A stretch of 64,000 bases of DNA from Planctomycetota bacterium (GCA_016872775.1 VGZA01000025.1:1-64000); one strand, 5' to 3'; counted from the stretch's first letter, positions 1-11,092 are shown. A program made the numbers and translations. Notes: generated by a model not told the origin, from the letters alone.

Positions 1-2
1 GC

Positions 3-1646
3 TTGAACAAAGAAGAACGCGCCGAAGCACGCAAAGTCGCTAAGACCTCCGGTCGGGGAGCACCGGGCGCAGGTGGACCGGGACGCGGTGGACCGGGACG
101 CGGTGGACCGGGACGCGGTGGACCGGGACGCGGTGGATTCGGACCTGGTGGACCCGGCGGCCCTGGTGGACCCGGCGGCCCCGGCGGCCCCGGTGGACCC
201 GGCGGCCCCGGGCGTGGCGGACGCGGCGGATTCGGACCCGGTCGCGAGAATGCGGAACCGACCAAGCCTGGCCCTCGCGTCGCTCCCGACGAAGTGCAGA
301 AATTCACCGAGGCGGATCTCTACGATCCCAAGGTGCTGCGGACGATCTTCCTGGAATTCGAACAGCCCGATTGGGAAGCGGAACTCGCCGACTTCTATCG
401 AACCGACGTCAACGTGCCCGCACGCATGATCGTCGATGGCCAGACCTACGCCGACGTCGGTGTCCAATTCCGTGGCATGTCATCCTTCTCCACCGTTTCC
501 GCGGGCTCGAAGCGGTCACTCAATATCTCGTTCGATTGCTCCGACCCTAACCAACGGTTGCATGGCCACAAGACCACCAATCTGCTGAATGTGCACGAAG
601 ACCCGTCCTTTATGCACACCGTGCTTTACTCGCATATTGCCCGACAGTACATGCCGGCTCCCAAGGCGAATTACGTGAAATTGGTCGTCAACGGCGAGTC
701 GTGGGGGATCTACGTCAACGAAGAGCAGTTCAATCGGGAAATGCTCCAGGCCTGGTATCCCAGTGGCAAAGGCACGCGCTGGAAAGTCCCCGGAAGCCCC
801 GGCGCAAGTGGTGGGCTGACCTACCTGGGCGACAATATCGAAGAATACGAGCGGCGCTACCAGATGAAATCGAACGACGGGAAAAAGGCCTGGCGAGCGC
901 TCATCGAATTGTGCCGCAAATTGAATGAAACGCCGCTGGAACAGTTGGAAGCTGAACTCGCTCCAATCCTCGATATCGACGAAACACTTAAGTTCCTGGC
1001 GTTGGAAATCGTCCTGATCAACGCCGATGGCTATTGGATCCGGTCCAGCGATTATTCGATCTTTTTGGACGAGCACGGTAAGTTCCATGTCCTGCCGCAT
1101 GATATGAACGAAGTGTTCCAGCCCGCCATGGGACCCGGCATGTTCGGGGGTGGCCGAGGTGGTCCAGGTCGCGCGGGACCGGGTGCAGGCGGACCGGGTG
1201 CAGGCGGACCAGGTCGAGGTCCAGGCGGACCAGGTGGAGGTCCAGGCGGACCCGGGTTTGGCGGCCCCGGGGGGCCCGGTGGCGGCGTTGAACTCGATCC
1301 GTTGACCGGCCTGGACGACGCGAACAAGCCACTTCGCAGCCGATTGCTGGCAGTCCCCAGCCTGCGTCAGCGGTATTTGCGCTACGTACACGACATCGCC
1401 GAAAAGTGGTTGGATTGGGAGCGGTTGGGCCCGGTGGTCAATGACTACCGTCGGATGCTCGAACCGGAGTTGGAAATCGATACGCGCAAACTCTCGTCGC
1501 TGGCCGCATTTCAAAATGCCGTGCGGGAAACGCCGCCTGAGGTGGAACAGGGGCAGCGCGGTCGGCTCACCAATCTGCGATCGTTCGCCGATCAACGGCG
1601 TAAGTTCCTCCTGAACCATACGGCGGTGCGCAAGGCGTTGGAGTAA
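3..1646 (+). CDS. CotH-type secreted protein kinase, 5'-truncated by window edge
   Basis: The visible 547 residues match the CotH kinase family (atypical secreted kinases first known from spore coats). The family core starts near residue 100 and includes the strand-rich GVQFRGMSS segment near residue 150. An HDMN motif near residues 366-369 fits the metal/catalytic Asp region of CotH kinases. Two Gly/Pro/Arg collagen-like tracts flank or interrupt the domain, at residues 20-80 and 377-435; the second lies directly behind HDMN. The reading frame is open to the left edge and only a TTG is available at position 3, so the real start and any signal peptide are probably upstream. The next gene follows after 4 bases. 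The family assignment is good; the substrate is unknown. Confidence 0.8.
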   Translation: MNKEERAEARKVAKTSGRGAPGAGGPGRGGPGRGGPGRGGPGRGGFGPGGPGGPGGPGGPGGPGGPGGPGRGGRGGFGPGRENAEPTKPGPRVAPDEVQKFTEADLYDPKVLRTIFLEFEQPDWEAELADFYRTDVNVPARMIVDGQTYADVGVQFRGMSSFSTVSAGSKRSLNISFDCSDPNQRLHGHKTTNLLNVHEDPSFMHTVLYSHIARQYMPAPKANYVKLVVNGESWGIYVNEEQFNREMLQAWYPSGKGTRWKVPGSPGASGGLTYLGDNIEEYERRYQMKSNDGKKAWRALIELCRKLNETPLEQLEAELAPILDIDETLKFLALEIVLINADGYWIRSSDYSIFLDEHGKFHVLPHDMNEVFQPAMGPGMFGGGRGGPGRAGPGAGGPGAGGPGRGPGGPGGGPGGPGFGGPGGPGGGVELDPLTGLDDANKPLRSRLLAVPSLRQRYLRYVHDIAEKWLDWERLGPVVNDYRRMLEPELEIDTRKLSSLAAFQNAVRETPPEVEQGQRGRLTNLRSFADQRRKFLLNHTAVRKALE

Positions 1647-1650
1647 CGCA

Positions 1651-2607
1651 GTGCGAACTTCATTGCGATCGATGATTCTACTGCGTTACGGCTTGCGGCA
1701 CGGCAGAAAGCGCACTGCGTCGACGGCGATTGGAGCGTTGACATGCTACATCATGCTCGTGGTGCTCCGTGTCGCGCCTGCAGACGAGCCGGATCGAAAG
1801 GTCGTCGCCCCGCCACCGCGGCACAGCGCCGACGGGTTCTACTCCAAGTATGTCGAAGCGGGCGGTTATCCGATCGTCGGTTCGACCAACGTCAGCGATT
1901 TCGCGATGCTGGAGGCGGCTTACCTCGTCGATCTGTTGTTAGCGCGCCGCCCCGATGTTCGCCGCGCTATGATTGATAGCGGCTCCAAGCTCTGTGTGAT
2001 CGCACACAATGAATTTACAACCGACCTGCCCGAGTTCGCGCGACTGCGGCCCAAAGACTACTGGGATGCTCGAGCGCGTGGAACCGGCGGCTCGTCAACC
2101 GACCCGTTCTGCTCCTGCGGCGAAGAAAATCTGCTGGGCTACGAGAGCGATCCGTATGCCGCCGAGTGCATTTTGATTCACGAGTTCGCCCACAACATTC
2201 ATTTGCGTGGAATGGCGGCAGTCGATCCGACCTTTGACGGGCGGTTGCGCGCCGCGTACGATCGGGCGATGGAGCAAGGCTTGTGGCGAGGAAAGTACGC
2301 CGCGGTGAATCACCGCGAGTACTTCGCGGAAGGCGTCCAGTCCTGGTTCGACAACAATCGCCCGCCCGATCACGACCACAACCACGTCGATACACGCGAG
2401 GAATTGCTGGAATACGACCCGGAACTTGCCCGTTTCTGCCGGGAGGTCTTCGGTGACACAGAACTCAAGTACACCAAACCGGCCACGCGTTTGAACGCGC
2501 ATCTTGCCGGCTACGATCCCTCGAAGGCGCCAAAGTTCGTTTGGCCCGAACGCCTGGAAAAGGCTCGCAACGAAATCCGCGAACAGGCCCGCAAGCGCGC
2601 TAATTAA
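1651..2607 (+). CDS. putative secreted zinc metallopeptidase (HEFAH motif)
   Basis: A 318-residue protein with a hydrophobic N-terminal segment (residues 22-42) that could be a signal peptide or anchor. An HEFAH sequence near residue 176 fits the zincin HExxH signature, followed by NIH and a downstream region rich in acidic residues and His that could supply the third ligand (a YFAEGVQSW segment lies about 50 residues later). I do not recognise a named peptidase family. The GTG start at 1651 has GGAG six bases upstream inside the end of the CotH gene, so the two genes look translationally linked; an ATG at 1672 is an alternative. The stop codon overlaps a dispersed repeat motif that recurs about 1 kb downstream. 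Confidence 0.6.
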   Translation: MRTSLRSMILLRYGLRHGRKRTASTAIGALTCYIMLVVLRVAPADEPDRKVVAPPPRHSADGFYSKYVEAGGYPIVGSTNVSDFAMLEAAYLVDLLLARRPDVRRAMIDSGSKLCVIAHNEFTTDLPEFARLRPKDYWDARARGTGGSSTDPFCSCGEENLLGYESDPYAAECILIHEFAHNIHLRGMAAVDPTFDGRLRAAYDRAMEQGLWRGKYAAVNHREYFAEGVQSWFDNNRPPDHDHNHVDTREELLEYDPELARFCREVFGDTELKYTKPATRLNAHLAGYDPSKAPKFVWPERLEKARNEIREQARKRAN

Positions 2608-2622
2608 CCACAGAGGACACAG
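2600..2622 (+). repeat. dispersed repeat CTAATTAACCACAGAG, copy 1
   Basis: The 16-base core CTAATTAACCACAGAG followed by ACACAGA overlaps the stop codon of the preceding gene. A second copy in the same orientation lies at 3604-3626, so the pair brackets the decayed gene between them. ACCACAGAG/GACACAGAG-type repeats are scattered in many environmental bacterial genomes; their origin here is not known. Confidence 0.6.
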
Positions 2623-2716
2623 AACGCACAGAGAAGAAAGAATCGGAATCTGTGAGCATTTCCTCTATGGACTCTGTACTACTACCGGTCCGATTCTTTG
2701 TGTTCCGCGCAGATTC

Positions 2717-3560
2717 TTACGCAGCGATTGAAGATAACGTTTTGGTGCTGGCCTGTTTAGCGGTCTGGAGTGCGACAATTGCTTCGCGTCCTGCTTGGGT
2801 GACGGTGTAGCGGTGCGTCTTGGGGATTTTCTGGAGGATGCCGCGGGCGCGCAGCATTCGGAGCAGGCGGGTTATTTTCGAGGTCTGGCGTTTGGCTTCT
2901 GCGGAGCTAGGCTCATCGGTTCCAAAGAGTAGTGGGCGGAGATCCCGATTGCGGAATCCATGGATGGCGAACGCGCCGCGGATCACTGCAGCGAGTAGAA
3001 CTCCGTCATCCTCGCTAAGTGGTTGCAGCGCACGGACACGACGTCCACGGTACTCGGTGGGTTGGCAGAACGAGCGCAGCGGGTCCGCCAGAGTTTGATC
3101 GTGTTCCACCGCCGCCAGGGCGTCCAAGTAGCGTTCATTCGAACTCTGGCTGAGTTCGGCACGGCGATGCAGGTCGGCCACTGCTTTGCGCAGCCGTTGC
3201 CACGACTGGGGGTCTAGTACGTAGAAGTAAAAGTGCGAGCACTTGCCCTGGACCTGTCGCAACCCAGCATCTTACTGGCGGCATTGGGGCCGACCTTGAA
3301 CGTCTGACAGGGCTCGACACACTTGAACACCGCCACCAGCTGCCATCGCTTTTCGCAATCTCCAGTGCTCGGGCCTCTTTGTTCTGCTTGCTGCCAGGTA
3401 TATCGACCAGGGGCCGGCCGGCGTCGCAACGCGAGGCTCCACTCCCTTGCCGTCAAAATGCTCCGGGATTAGCCCAAAGCGATAAACCGTCGTGGCAGGA
3501 TGCCACGAAATCTGCGACAGGAAGTTGTCGCCCCGTCATTCGGTTGCGGCCGAGCGAAGC
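2717..3560 (-). pseudogene. remnant of a multicopy hypothetical gene (winged-helix-like C-terminus)
   Basis: At least three minus-strand reading-frame segments join into one decayed protein. A segment near 3520-3460 reads FVASCHDGLSLWANPGAF; one near 3380-3290 reads VAVFKCVEPCQTFKVGPN; the last, 3262-2717, reads GKCSHFYFYVLDP then jumps to a DLHRRAELSQSSNERYLDAL segment and a winged-helix-like end (ITRLLRMLRARGILQKIP). From memory these pieces belong to one family of roughly 400-450-residue hypothetical proteins that is multicopy in planctomycetes and other environmental bacteria, in which the middle portion lies between the LDP and DLHRR segments. If so, this copy has two or more frameshifts plus a large internal deletion. 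The function of the family is unknown to me. Confidence 0.6.
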
Positions 3561-3603
3561 GAGGCCGCGCTGGGCTCTTTGTGGTTTTCTACGGTGTTGG
3601 TTA

Positions 3604-3626
3604 CTAATTAACCACAGAGTACACAG
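3604..3626 (+). repeat. dispersed repeat CTAATTAACCACAGAG, copy 2
   Basis: Second direct copy of the motif at 2600-2622, differing by one base after the shared 16-mer (TACACAGAG against GACACAGA). It lies 12 bases beyond the 3' end of the minus-strand esterase gene. Two direct copies spaced about 1 kb around a broken gene could be insertion boundaries or just members of an intergenic repeat family. Confidence 0.6.
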
Positions 3627-3637
3627 AGAGAGCTTTC

Positions 3638-4795
3638 TCATTCTGCCGACGATTGATTCAATTGATGCACGAGCGTCGCAAACCATAACTCGGCCGCCCG
3701 ACGCTGGCCCGCGGCGGAAAAGTGCCGTCGGCTGCCCGGCCCGCCACGGTTGTCGCCGTCCAGCAGATCGGTGTCAGGCCCGGCGCGGAAACCGGGCATG
3801 CGCGCCAACTGGTCAATCGCGGTTCGGATCCTGCCTTCCCCAACCGGATCGACGTAGACGGTCGGGTGCAACGTCGATTTCGCGAGCAGCCAGGGGGGCG
3901 CGAATCCCCAGGCTTCCTCCGCGGCGCCGCGGATACGCTGCAGGTTTTCCACGTATTGCTCGCTGGAGGTTTTCTCGATCACGTCCGACTCCCCTTGCTG
4001 CCAGAGCACGGCGCGGAATCGGCCGACGTTCTGTTCTACGGCGCAAAGTCGGCGATGCAGCGCCTCGCCGGGCAACCATTGCCTTGACGATGTTCCCCCC
4101 CAAGCCACGTTAACGAATCCGATCGGTACGCGAAGGGAGGGAAGTAACAGATCGCCGACGGCGGGCCAGATCGAGCCACCGTCACTTCCGTCGGGGGCAG
4201 GCTGGGGATCTTCCGCGACGCGCCAAGAATGCGTGGCCGGATCATAGGCTGCGATCCGCTGTCCCGGGTCTTGAACCTTAAGCCGCTCGTCATTGCAGTT
4301 GGTAGCGTACGATTGGCCGGCGACCACGAATAGCTCGCCAACACCCAACGGTTCTAACACGGCCTCCGCGACGATCTCCGATTTCCGCTTCCATCGCAGT
4401 TGCATCCGGTACCAGCCGCCGGCGGGAATGCGCGCGATCGCATGGAACTGTCGATCTCGCACCGAGGGATCCCGCGCGGCCGCCCACGCCGTGGCAGCCC
4501 CTGTGCCGCCGCGCAAAGGTTCGACGCGCCATTCCAGCTCCCCTTCCGTGATCTCAGCCGCCAGTGCTCCACGCAGCGCCACATCGGCGAATCCAAGTTT
4601 GGGTCCGCCCGGTTCGTTGGCATGGGCGTGGGCCGGATCGAACTGAATGCGCTGGCAAACTTGGAAGGGAACCGGCTGCCGCAATGTCAGCTCGGACGGA
4701 GACCGATCGTCCGCCTGCAATGGACCGAGTTGCCACGGGCTCTGCGCAACACCCCAGCAACCGATCAAGATCGAAATCGCGATCACGGTCCGCAT
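3638..4795 (-). CDS. secreted SGNH/sialate O-acetylesterase-like hydrolase (DUF303/SASA type)
   Basis: A 385-residue protein with an N-terminal signal peptide (MRTVIAISILIGCWGVAQS). The SGNH-fold blocks of the SASA/carbohydrate esterase family are visible: GQSYA near residue 155 carrying the nucleophile Ser, WGGTSS as the oxyanion-hole Gly block, WQQGESD as the Asn/Gln block, and a terminal D-x-x-H segment (HFSAAGQRR near residue 360). It probably removes acetyl groups from polysaccharides outside the cytoplasm. An N-terminal beta-rich region (residues 35-140) precedes the catalytic domain. It is divergently oriented to the DUF1549 gene, sharing a roughly 160-base promoter region. Confidence 0.8.
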   Translation of the reverse strand: MRTVIAISILIGCWGVAQSPWQLGPLQADDRSPSELTLRQPVPFQVCQRIQFDPAHAHANEPGGPKLGFADVALRGALAAEITEGELEWRVEPLRGGTGAATAWAAARDPSVRDRQFHAIARIPAGGWYRMQLRWKRKSEIVAEAVLEPLGVGELFVVAGQSYATNCNDERLKVQDPGQRIAAYDPATHSWRVAEDPQPAPDGSDGGSIWPAVGDLLLPSLRVPIGFVNVAWGGTSSRQWLPGEALHRRLCAVEQNVGRFRAVLWQQGESDVIEKTSSEQYVENLQRIRGAAEEAWGFAPPWLLAKSTLHPTVYVDPVGEGRIRTAIDQLARMPGFRAGPDTDLLDGDNRGGPGSRRHFSAAGQRRAAELWFATLVHQLNQSSAE

Positions 4796-4954
4796 GGCAC
4801 AACTCCCAGGATGAGCCCATCCAACACACGCAACGTCGTGCCCATTATGATATGATCCAATTCAGGCGTAAACGGAGCCGACCGGCACACAGGCCGTTGC
4901 CCGCGCGACGGCCCGATCGTCCTGCCTTTGTTTGCCGACGCCAGGAACCGCGCA

Positions 4955-7900
4955 ATGAGCATTTCAACCGATCGTCAACTTGGAATGGCAGTTCTCATTG
5001 CCTTAGGCGTTCTTCTAAACGCTTCCGCCGCGAACGGCGCCGATCCACCCCTGTCGTTCAATCGCGACATCCGCCCGATCCTGGCAGACAATTGCCTCCC
5101 CTGTCATGGGCCAGACAAGAACGCCCGCAAGGCCGATCTGCGACTCGATCAGCGTGACGCGGCGATCGACGCCGGCGCGATTGCGCCGGGCCAGCCCGAG
5201 GTGAGTTCGCTGTTGGCGCGCATCGAATCCGAAGACTCGCTCGCAAGGATGCCGCCCCCGACGACCAAGAAGCGGTTGGACGAACAGCAGCGGTTACTTC
5301 TGCGACGCTGGATCTCCGAGGGCGCGAATTATGAACCGCATTGGGCTTTCCAGAGCATTCCTCGCGAACCGCACGCTCCCGCCGTGCCCCCGCGGATCGA
5401 TTGGGGCGTTTCGCCGCTGGACGCCTACACGATCGACAAAATACGGTCACAAGGCTGGTCCGTCGCGTTGCCGGCAACCAAAGGCGCGTGGTTGCGGCGA
5501 GCCTCTTTTGACCTTTGCGGATTGCCTCCGTCCCTGGAGGAACTGGATCAGTTCCTGGCGGATGAATCACCGGATGCGTACGACGTCGCGGTCGATCGCT
5601 TGTTGAGTTCCCCGGCTTTCGGCGAACGGATGACCGGAGAATGGCTTGATGTCGCGCGCTATGCGGATACGTTCGGCTACCAGACCGACCGCGACATGCA
5701 CGTCTGGCCGTGGCGCGACTGGTGCGTCCGCGCGTTCAATGCCAACCTGTCCTACGATCAGTTCATTCTCTGGCAGACGGCCGGTGATCTGCTTCCCGGT
5801 GCGACGCGCGATCAGAAGCTCGCCACGGCATTCAACCGCCTGCACCGCCAGACGGCCGAGGGCGGCAGTATTGAAGAGGAATTTCGGGTCGCTTACGTGG
5901 CTGACCGCGTCGCGACCAATGGCATGGCATTCCTCGGCCTGACGTTCGATTGCGCGCGGTGCCACGAACATAAGTTCGATCCGATTTCCCAACAGGACTT
6001 TTATCGTCTGGCCGCGTTTTTCGACAACATTGACGAACATGGCTTGTACTCGCATTTCACGGAAACGGCTCCCACGCCGGCGCTATTGCTCTATGAAAGT
6101 GATCCGCAGGCATCTTCCCACCAGTCCCTGCTGGACCGCATTCAAAGTCTCGAAGCGGAGTTGCTCAACGAACGGACGGCGGCTCGAGCGCGATCGGAAC
6201 AGTTTCCACGCGCGGAGATTTCGTTGCCGGTGCCCACCTCGACGTTCCGATTTGAGGATCTGACCGCTGTCGGCGATTACCATCCCGTTGAGGGCAAAGA
6301 GGGACAAGGAATAGGTTTTGGCGGCGACGATGCTTTCGTATGCAAGGATGCCGGTGCATTTGGCCGGACCAGCCCGTTCTCCTTTGCGTTCTGGCTGAAG
6401 CCGGGGCCCGCACAAGCGCGACAGGTGGTTTTGCATCGCTGCGTTGCGGCCGAAGACGCTTCGTATCGCGGCTATGCCCTGACCCTCGACAACGGTCACC
6501 CGGTATTTTCGCTGGTGCATTTCTGGCCGGGGAACGCGGTTCGCGTCCGTACCCGGACGATATTGCCCGAAGGAAAATGGACCCATCTTGCGATCACCTA
6601 CGACGGCGGCAGCAAGTCGGCCGGGCTGCGGATTTATCTCAACGGTGTGGCTGCCGACCTTCAAGTCGAACGCGATCGATTGACGCGGGACATTACCTAT
6701 CGTGGCGAATGGGGAGATTCCGGTTCGCCCCAGTTATCGCTCGGGGCCCGTTTTCGCGACGTCGGTTTTGTCGGTGGCTGCCTCGACGAATTGATGGTGT
6801 TTGACCATGAACTCAGTCCGTTGGAAGTCCCGCTGCTGTCGGGAAGTTCGCCACCCGCGACCGATGATCGAGCCCGCGCGTCGCAATTCGAGCATTATCT
6901 CTTGCGCCACGATTCCGGCTATGCGGCGAAACGGGCGGAGCTCCAGGAGGCACGTCGCCAGGAGAACGATCTGGTCAGCCAGGTGCGACAGATCATGGTG
7001 ATGCAGGAACGGACCGACCGCCGACCGACGCATCTTTTGGCGCGAGGCGCATACGACGCGCCGCGAGAAATCGTCGAACCGGGAACGCCCGCCAGCTTGC
7101 CGCCACTCCATCCTGATTGGCCGCGGAATCGATTCGGGCTGGCCTCATGGATGATCGACGAGCGCAATCCGTTGGTCAGCCGGGTGGCCGTAAATCGGTT
7201 CTGGCAGCTGTTCTTTGGCCGCGGTCTGGTCGCCACCCCCGGCGACTTCGGCAGCCAGGGCCAACTGCCCACGCACCCCGAACTGCTCGACTGGCTGGCT
7301 CGCCACTTCATCGACAACGGCTGGGATGTCAAGGAACTATGCCGGCGAATCGTCCTTTCCTCCACCTATCGCCAGTCAAGTCGCCCGGCGCACGAGGAGT
7401 ATCTGCAGTCGGACCCCGAGAATAAGTGGTTGGCGCGTGGACCGCGGCATCGGCTTTCCGCCGAACAATTGCGGGATCAGGCCTTGGCGGTGAGTGGCCT
7501 GATGGTGGCTCGGCCCGGCGGTCCCGGTGTCTTTCCTTACCAGCCGGCCGGATTGTGGGAAGAGTCGGGGACGAATCGAAGTTATCCCCAGTCGCGTGGC
7601 GAGAACCTGTACCGGCGCAGCCTTTACACCTTCTGGCGCCGTACGGCGCCGCCGCCCACGATGATCTCGTTCGATGCTTCGGGGCGTGAAGTCTGCAGCG
7701 CGAAGCGCGAACGGACGGCGACGCCACTGCAGATGCTGGTGCTGCTGAATGACCCCCAGTTCGTCGAGGCGGCCCGATGCCTCGCCGAACGAACGATGCG
7801 CGAAAACCTTGGTGCGGCCGAACAATGCCTGGTTCCAATGTTCCGCGCACTCACCTGCCGTCCACCGACGGCACCCGAGGCCGAGATCGTCGAACGGTTG

Positions 7901-8068
7901 TTCCGGGAACAGTCGACCGTATTTCGAAGCCATCCCGACGATGCCTTGGCGTTGCTCGGCGTCGGAGAGTCGCCCCGCGATGCGTCGCTCGATCCGGCCG
8001 CACACGCGGCATTGACCATCGTCGCCGCCATGCTGTTGAGCTTTGACGAATGTGTGCATAAACGTTGA
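4955..8068 (+). CDS. secreted PSCyt1-DUF1549-LamG-DUF1553 protein
   Basis: A 1037-residue protein typical of planctomycetes. After a signal peptide (cleavage near residue 30) comes a planctomycete cytochrome-c-like domain with a CLPCHG haem-binding motif near residue 47, then DUF1549 with a conserved CARCHEHKFDP block near residue 334. A concanavalin/LamG-like domain lies at about 430-625 and DUF1553 at about 715-980 (FWQLFFGRGLV, STYRQSS). The family is implicated by genome studies in exported redox or polysaccharide-related functions, but its reaction is unproven. The ATG at 4955 has AGGA upstream; an in-frame TTG at 4928 is weaker. It is followed after 45 bases by its usual DUF1501 partner. 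Confidence 0.85.
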   Translation: MSISTDRQLGMAVLIALGVLLNASAANGADPPLSFNRDIRPILADNCLPCHGPDKNARKADLRLDQRDAAIDAGAIAPGQPEVSSLLARIESEDSLARMPPPTTKKRLDEQQRLLLRRWISEGANYEPHWAFQSIPREPHAPAVPPRIDWGVSPLDAYTIDKIRSQGWSVALPATKGAWLRRASFDLCGLPPSLEELDQFLADESPDAYDVAVDRLLSSPAFGERMTGEWLDVARYADTFGYQTDRDMHVWPWRDWCVRAFNANLSYDQFILWQTAGDLLPGATRDQKLATAFNRLHRQTAEGGSIEEEFRVAYVADRVATNGMAFLGLTFDCARCHEHKFDPISQQDFYRLAAFFDNIDEHGLYSHFTETAPTPALLLYESDPQASSHQSLLDRIQSLEAELLNERTAARARSEQFPRAEISLPVPTSTFRFEDLTAVGDYHPVEGKEGQGIGFGGDDAFVCKDAGAFGRTSPFSFAFWLKPGPAQARQVVLHRCVAAEDASYRGYALTLDNGHPVFSLVHFWPGNAVRVRTRTILPEGKWTHLAITYDGGSKSAGLRIYLNGVAADLQVERDRLTRDITYRGEWGDSGSPQLSLGARFRDVGFVGGCLDELMVFDHELSPLEVPLLSGSSPPATDDRARASQFEHYLLRHDSGYAAKRAELQEARRQENDLVSQVRQIMVMQERTDRRPTHLLARGAYDAPREIVEPGTPASLPPLHPDWPRNRFGLASWMIDERNPLVSRVAVNRFWQLFFGRGLVATPGDFGSQGQLPTHPELLDWLARHFIDNGWDVKELCRRIVLSSTYRQSSRPAHEEYLQSDPENKWLARGPRHRLSAEQLRDQALAVSGLMVARPGGPGVFPYQPAGLWEESGTNRSYPQSRGENLYRRSLYTFWRRTAPPPTMISFDASGREVCSAKRERTATPLQMLVLLNDPQFVEAARCLAERTMRENLGAAEQCLVPMFRALTCRPPTAPEAEIVERLFREQSTVFRSHPDDALALLGVGESPRDASLDPAAHAALTIVAAMLLSFDECVHKR

Positions 8069-8113
8069 AGGGGATCTGTATTTGCCTCGTCGCGGAAGTT
8101 CGAGGAGACCGCA

Positions 8114-9622
<1,509 letters not shown>

Positions 9623-9988
9623 AAACAAATGTGTCACGGTTGAGGGCCGTCCCGAGCCCGTGCCGACGGCACGGGACGTCTCGAATGTGGCACGGGTCTG
9701 CACCCGTTTCTCCGACCTCACGTTACTCTGAGGGATCAACGTTTGCTCTGCCCCTTGGGCACGGGTTCGGGACGGCCCTCACTCGTGGCACACAAGGGGC
9801 ACCCGTGGCACACAGGGGGTATCTGTCACACGAGCTGGAGCCGTGGGACATGATGCTTGCCGCGCGGAGTTCCAAACGGATAGGATCATGCATTGTCGAC
9901 GGCACGGGGCGTTCGATTTGACTTACAACGCTGGCCGGCGGCAGGCGTACGGCATTCATGTCCGATTCTCGAATGTAAGGAGCGAGCC
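9623..9988. other. non-coding gap with a long inverted repeat
   Basis: No convincing gene. The gap contains a 24-base inverted repeat (9641-9664 against 9758-9781, one mismatch; left arm begins TGAGGGCCGTCCCGA) with about 93 bases between the arms. Short iterations of GTGGCAC/CACGGG-like words lie throughout (for example GTGGCACACA at about 9785 and 9805). Confidence 0.55.
9641..9781. repeat. 24-bp inverted repeat, MITE/REP-like
   Basis: Arms 9641-9664 and 9758-9781 are reverse complements apart from one position, with the word GCACGGG also recurring in the loop. It does not abut a T-run, so it is not a standard terminator. Its position downstream of the DUF1501 gene suits a dispersed intergenic element. 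Confidence 0.6.
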
Positions 9989-11092
9989 ATGCGTGGATTT
10001 TCCGAGGGACTGTTGATGACGATCGGATGCCTGTTGCTGGCAGGGGTTGTATCCAGCGCGGACGTTTACGGTTTGAAAGAAGGAACGCCCGATCTGAAAT
10101 CGGCGGGACCATTGGCGTTTGGGCCGGAGGGCATCCTGTTCGTCGGTGATACCAAGGGAGCCGCCGTGTTTGCGATCCGCACGGGCGATAAGTCGGGCGA
10201 TCCGTCGAAAGTGCAGATCAAGCTGGACGATCTGCAGGGCAAGCTCGGCGAGCAATTAGGCGCCAGCGCCCCGGAGATTCAGGTTAACGACATGATCGTG
10301 AATCCGTTCAGCGGCAACGTCTACTTTTCGGTGAGCGTCGGAAGCGCCAAATCGCCGGCCCTCGCGCGGGTCGAACCATCCGGAAAGGTCACGCGAATTT
10401 CGCTGGACAAACTGGAGTTCGCCAAGGCCGCGTTGCCGAACGCGCCGGAGGATGTGGTCGTGGGCGAGGGACCGCGGCAGCGGAACCGGCGCAACGACGC
10501 CATTACCGACCTGGCTTACGTGGATGGACGGGTGCTGGTATCGGGTTTGAGCAGCGCGGTGGCTGCTTCCAGCGTACGAGCGATCGCATTTCCATTTTCG
10601 GACATCGATGAGGGCAGCAGCCTGGAGATCTTTCACGGCGCCCACGGCCGGCTCGAAGATAACGCCCCCATCCGCACCTTCATCCCGTTCGTCATTGAAG
10701 GCGAGCCGCACGTGCTTGCCGGTTTTGTATGCACGCCGCTGGTGAAGTTTCCACTGAAGAGCATCGGGGACGGCGAGCGTATCAAAGGCACAACAGTGGC
10801 GGAGCTTGGCAATCGCAACGTTCCCCTCGACATGATCGCCTACAAAAAGGGTGGCAAGTCATATCTGCTGATGGCGAACAGCGCCCGCGGCGTGATGAAG
10901 GTAAGTACGGATGAGATCGGCCGGAGCGAAGGGATCACTGCGCGGGTCGATGGCACGGCGGGACAGAAATACGACACGATCGAAAGTCTCAAAGGCACCG
11001 TGCAGCTCGATCGACTCAACGAAGAGAACGCCGTGGTGCTGGTCCGCGCCGAGAATGGAGCGACCTCGCTCAAAACCGTGCCCTTGCCGTAG
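9989..11092 (+). CDS. secreted beta-propeller-like hypothetical protein
   Basis: A 367-residue protein with a signal peptide (MRGFSEGLLMTIGCLLLAGVVSSA). Repeating segments such as LAFGPEGILFVGDTKGAAVFAI, ITDLAYVDGRVLVSGLSS and LDMIAYKKGGKSYLLMANSARGV suggest an NHL/SMP-30-like propeller, but no family can be named with certainty. The ATG at 9989 has AAGGAGC eight bases upstream, which decides it over a longer in-frame extension starting at 9893. It stands alone, between a repeat-rich gap and the TetR promoter region. Confidence 0.65.
   Translation: MRGFSEGLLMTIGCLLLAGVVSSADVYGLKEGTPDLKSAGPLAFGPEGILFVGDTKGAAVFAIRTGDKSGDPSKVQIKLDDLQGKLGEQLGASAPEIQVNDMIVNPFSGNVYFSVSVGSAKSPALARVEPSGKVTRISLDKLEFAKAALPNAPEDVVVGEGPRQRNRRNDAITDLAYVDGRVLVSGLSSAVAASSVRAIAFPFSDIDEGSSLEIFHGAHGRLEDNAPIRTFIPFVIEGEPHVLAGFVCTPLVKFPLKSIGDGERIKGTTVAELGNRNVPLDMIAYKKGGKSYLLMANSARGVMKVSTDEIGRSEGITARVDGTAGQKYDTIESLKGTVQLDRLNEENAVVLVRAENGATSLKTVPLP

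Noticed and set aside
9893-9988. N-terminal extension of the propeller-like protein
   Set aside because: The ATG at 9989 has a strong ribosome site and starts a clean signal peptide; the upstream part lies in repeat-rich DNA.
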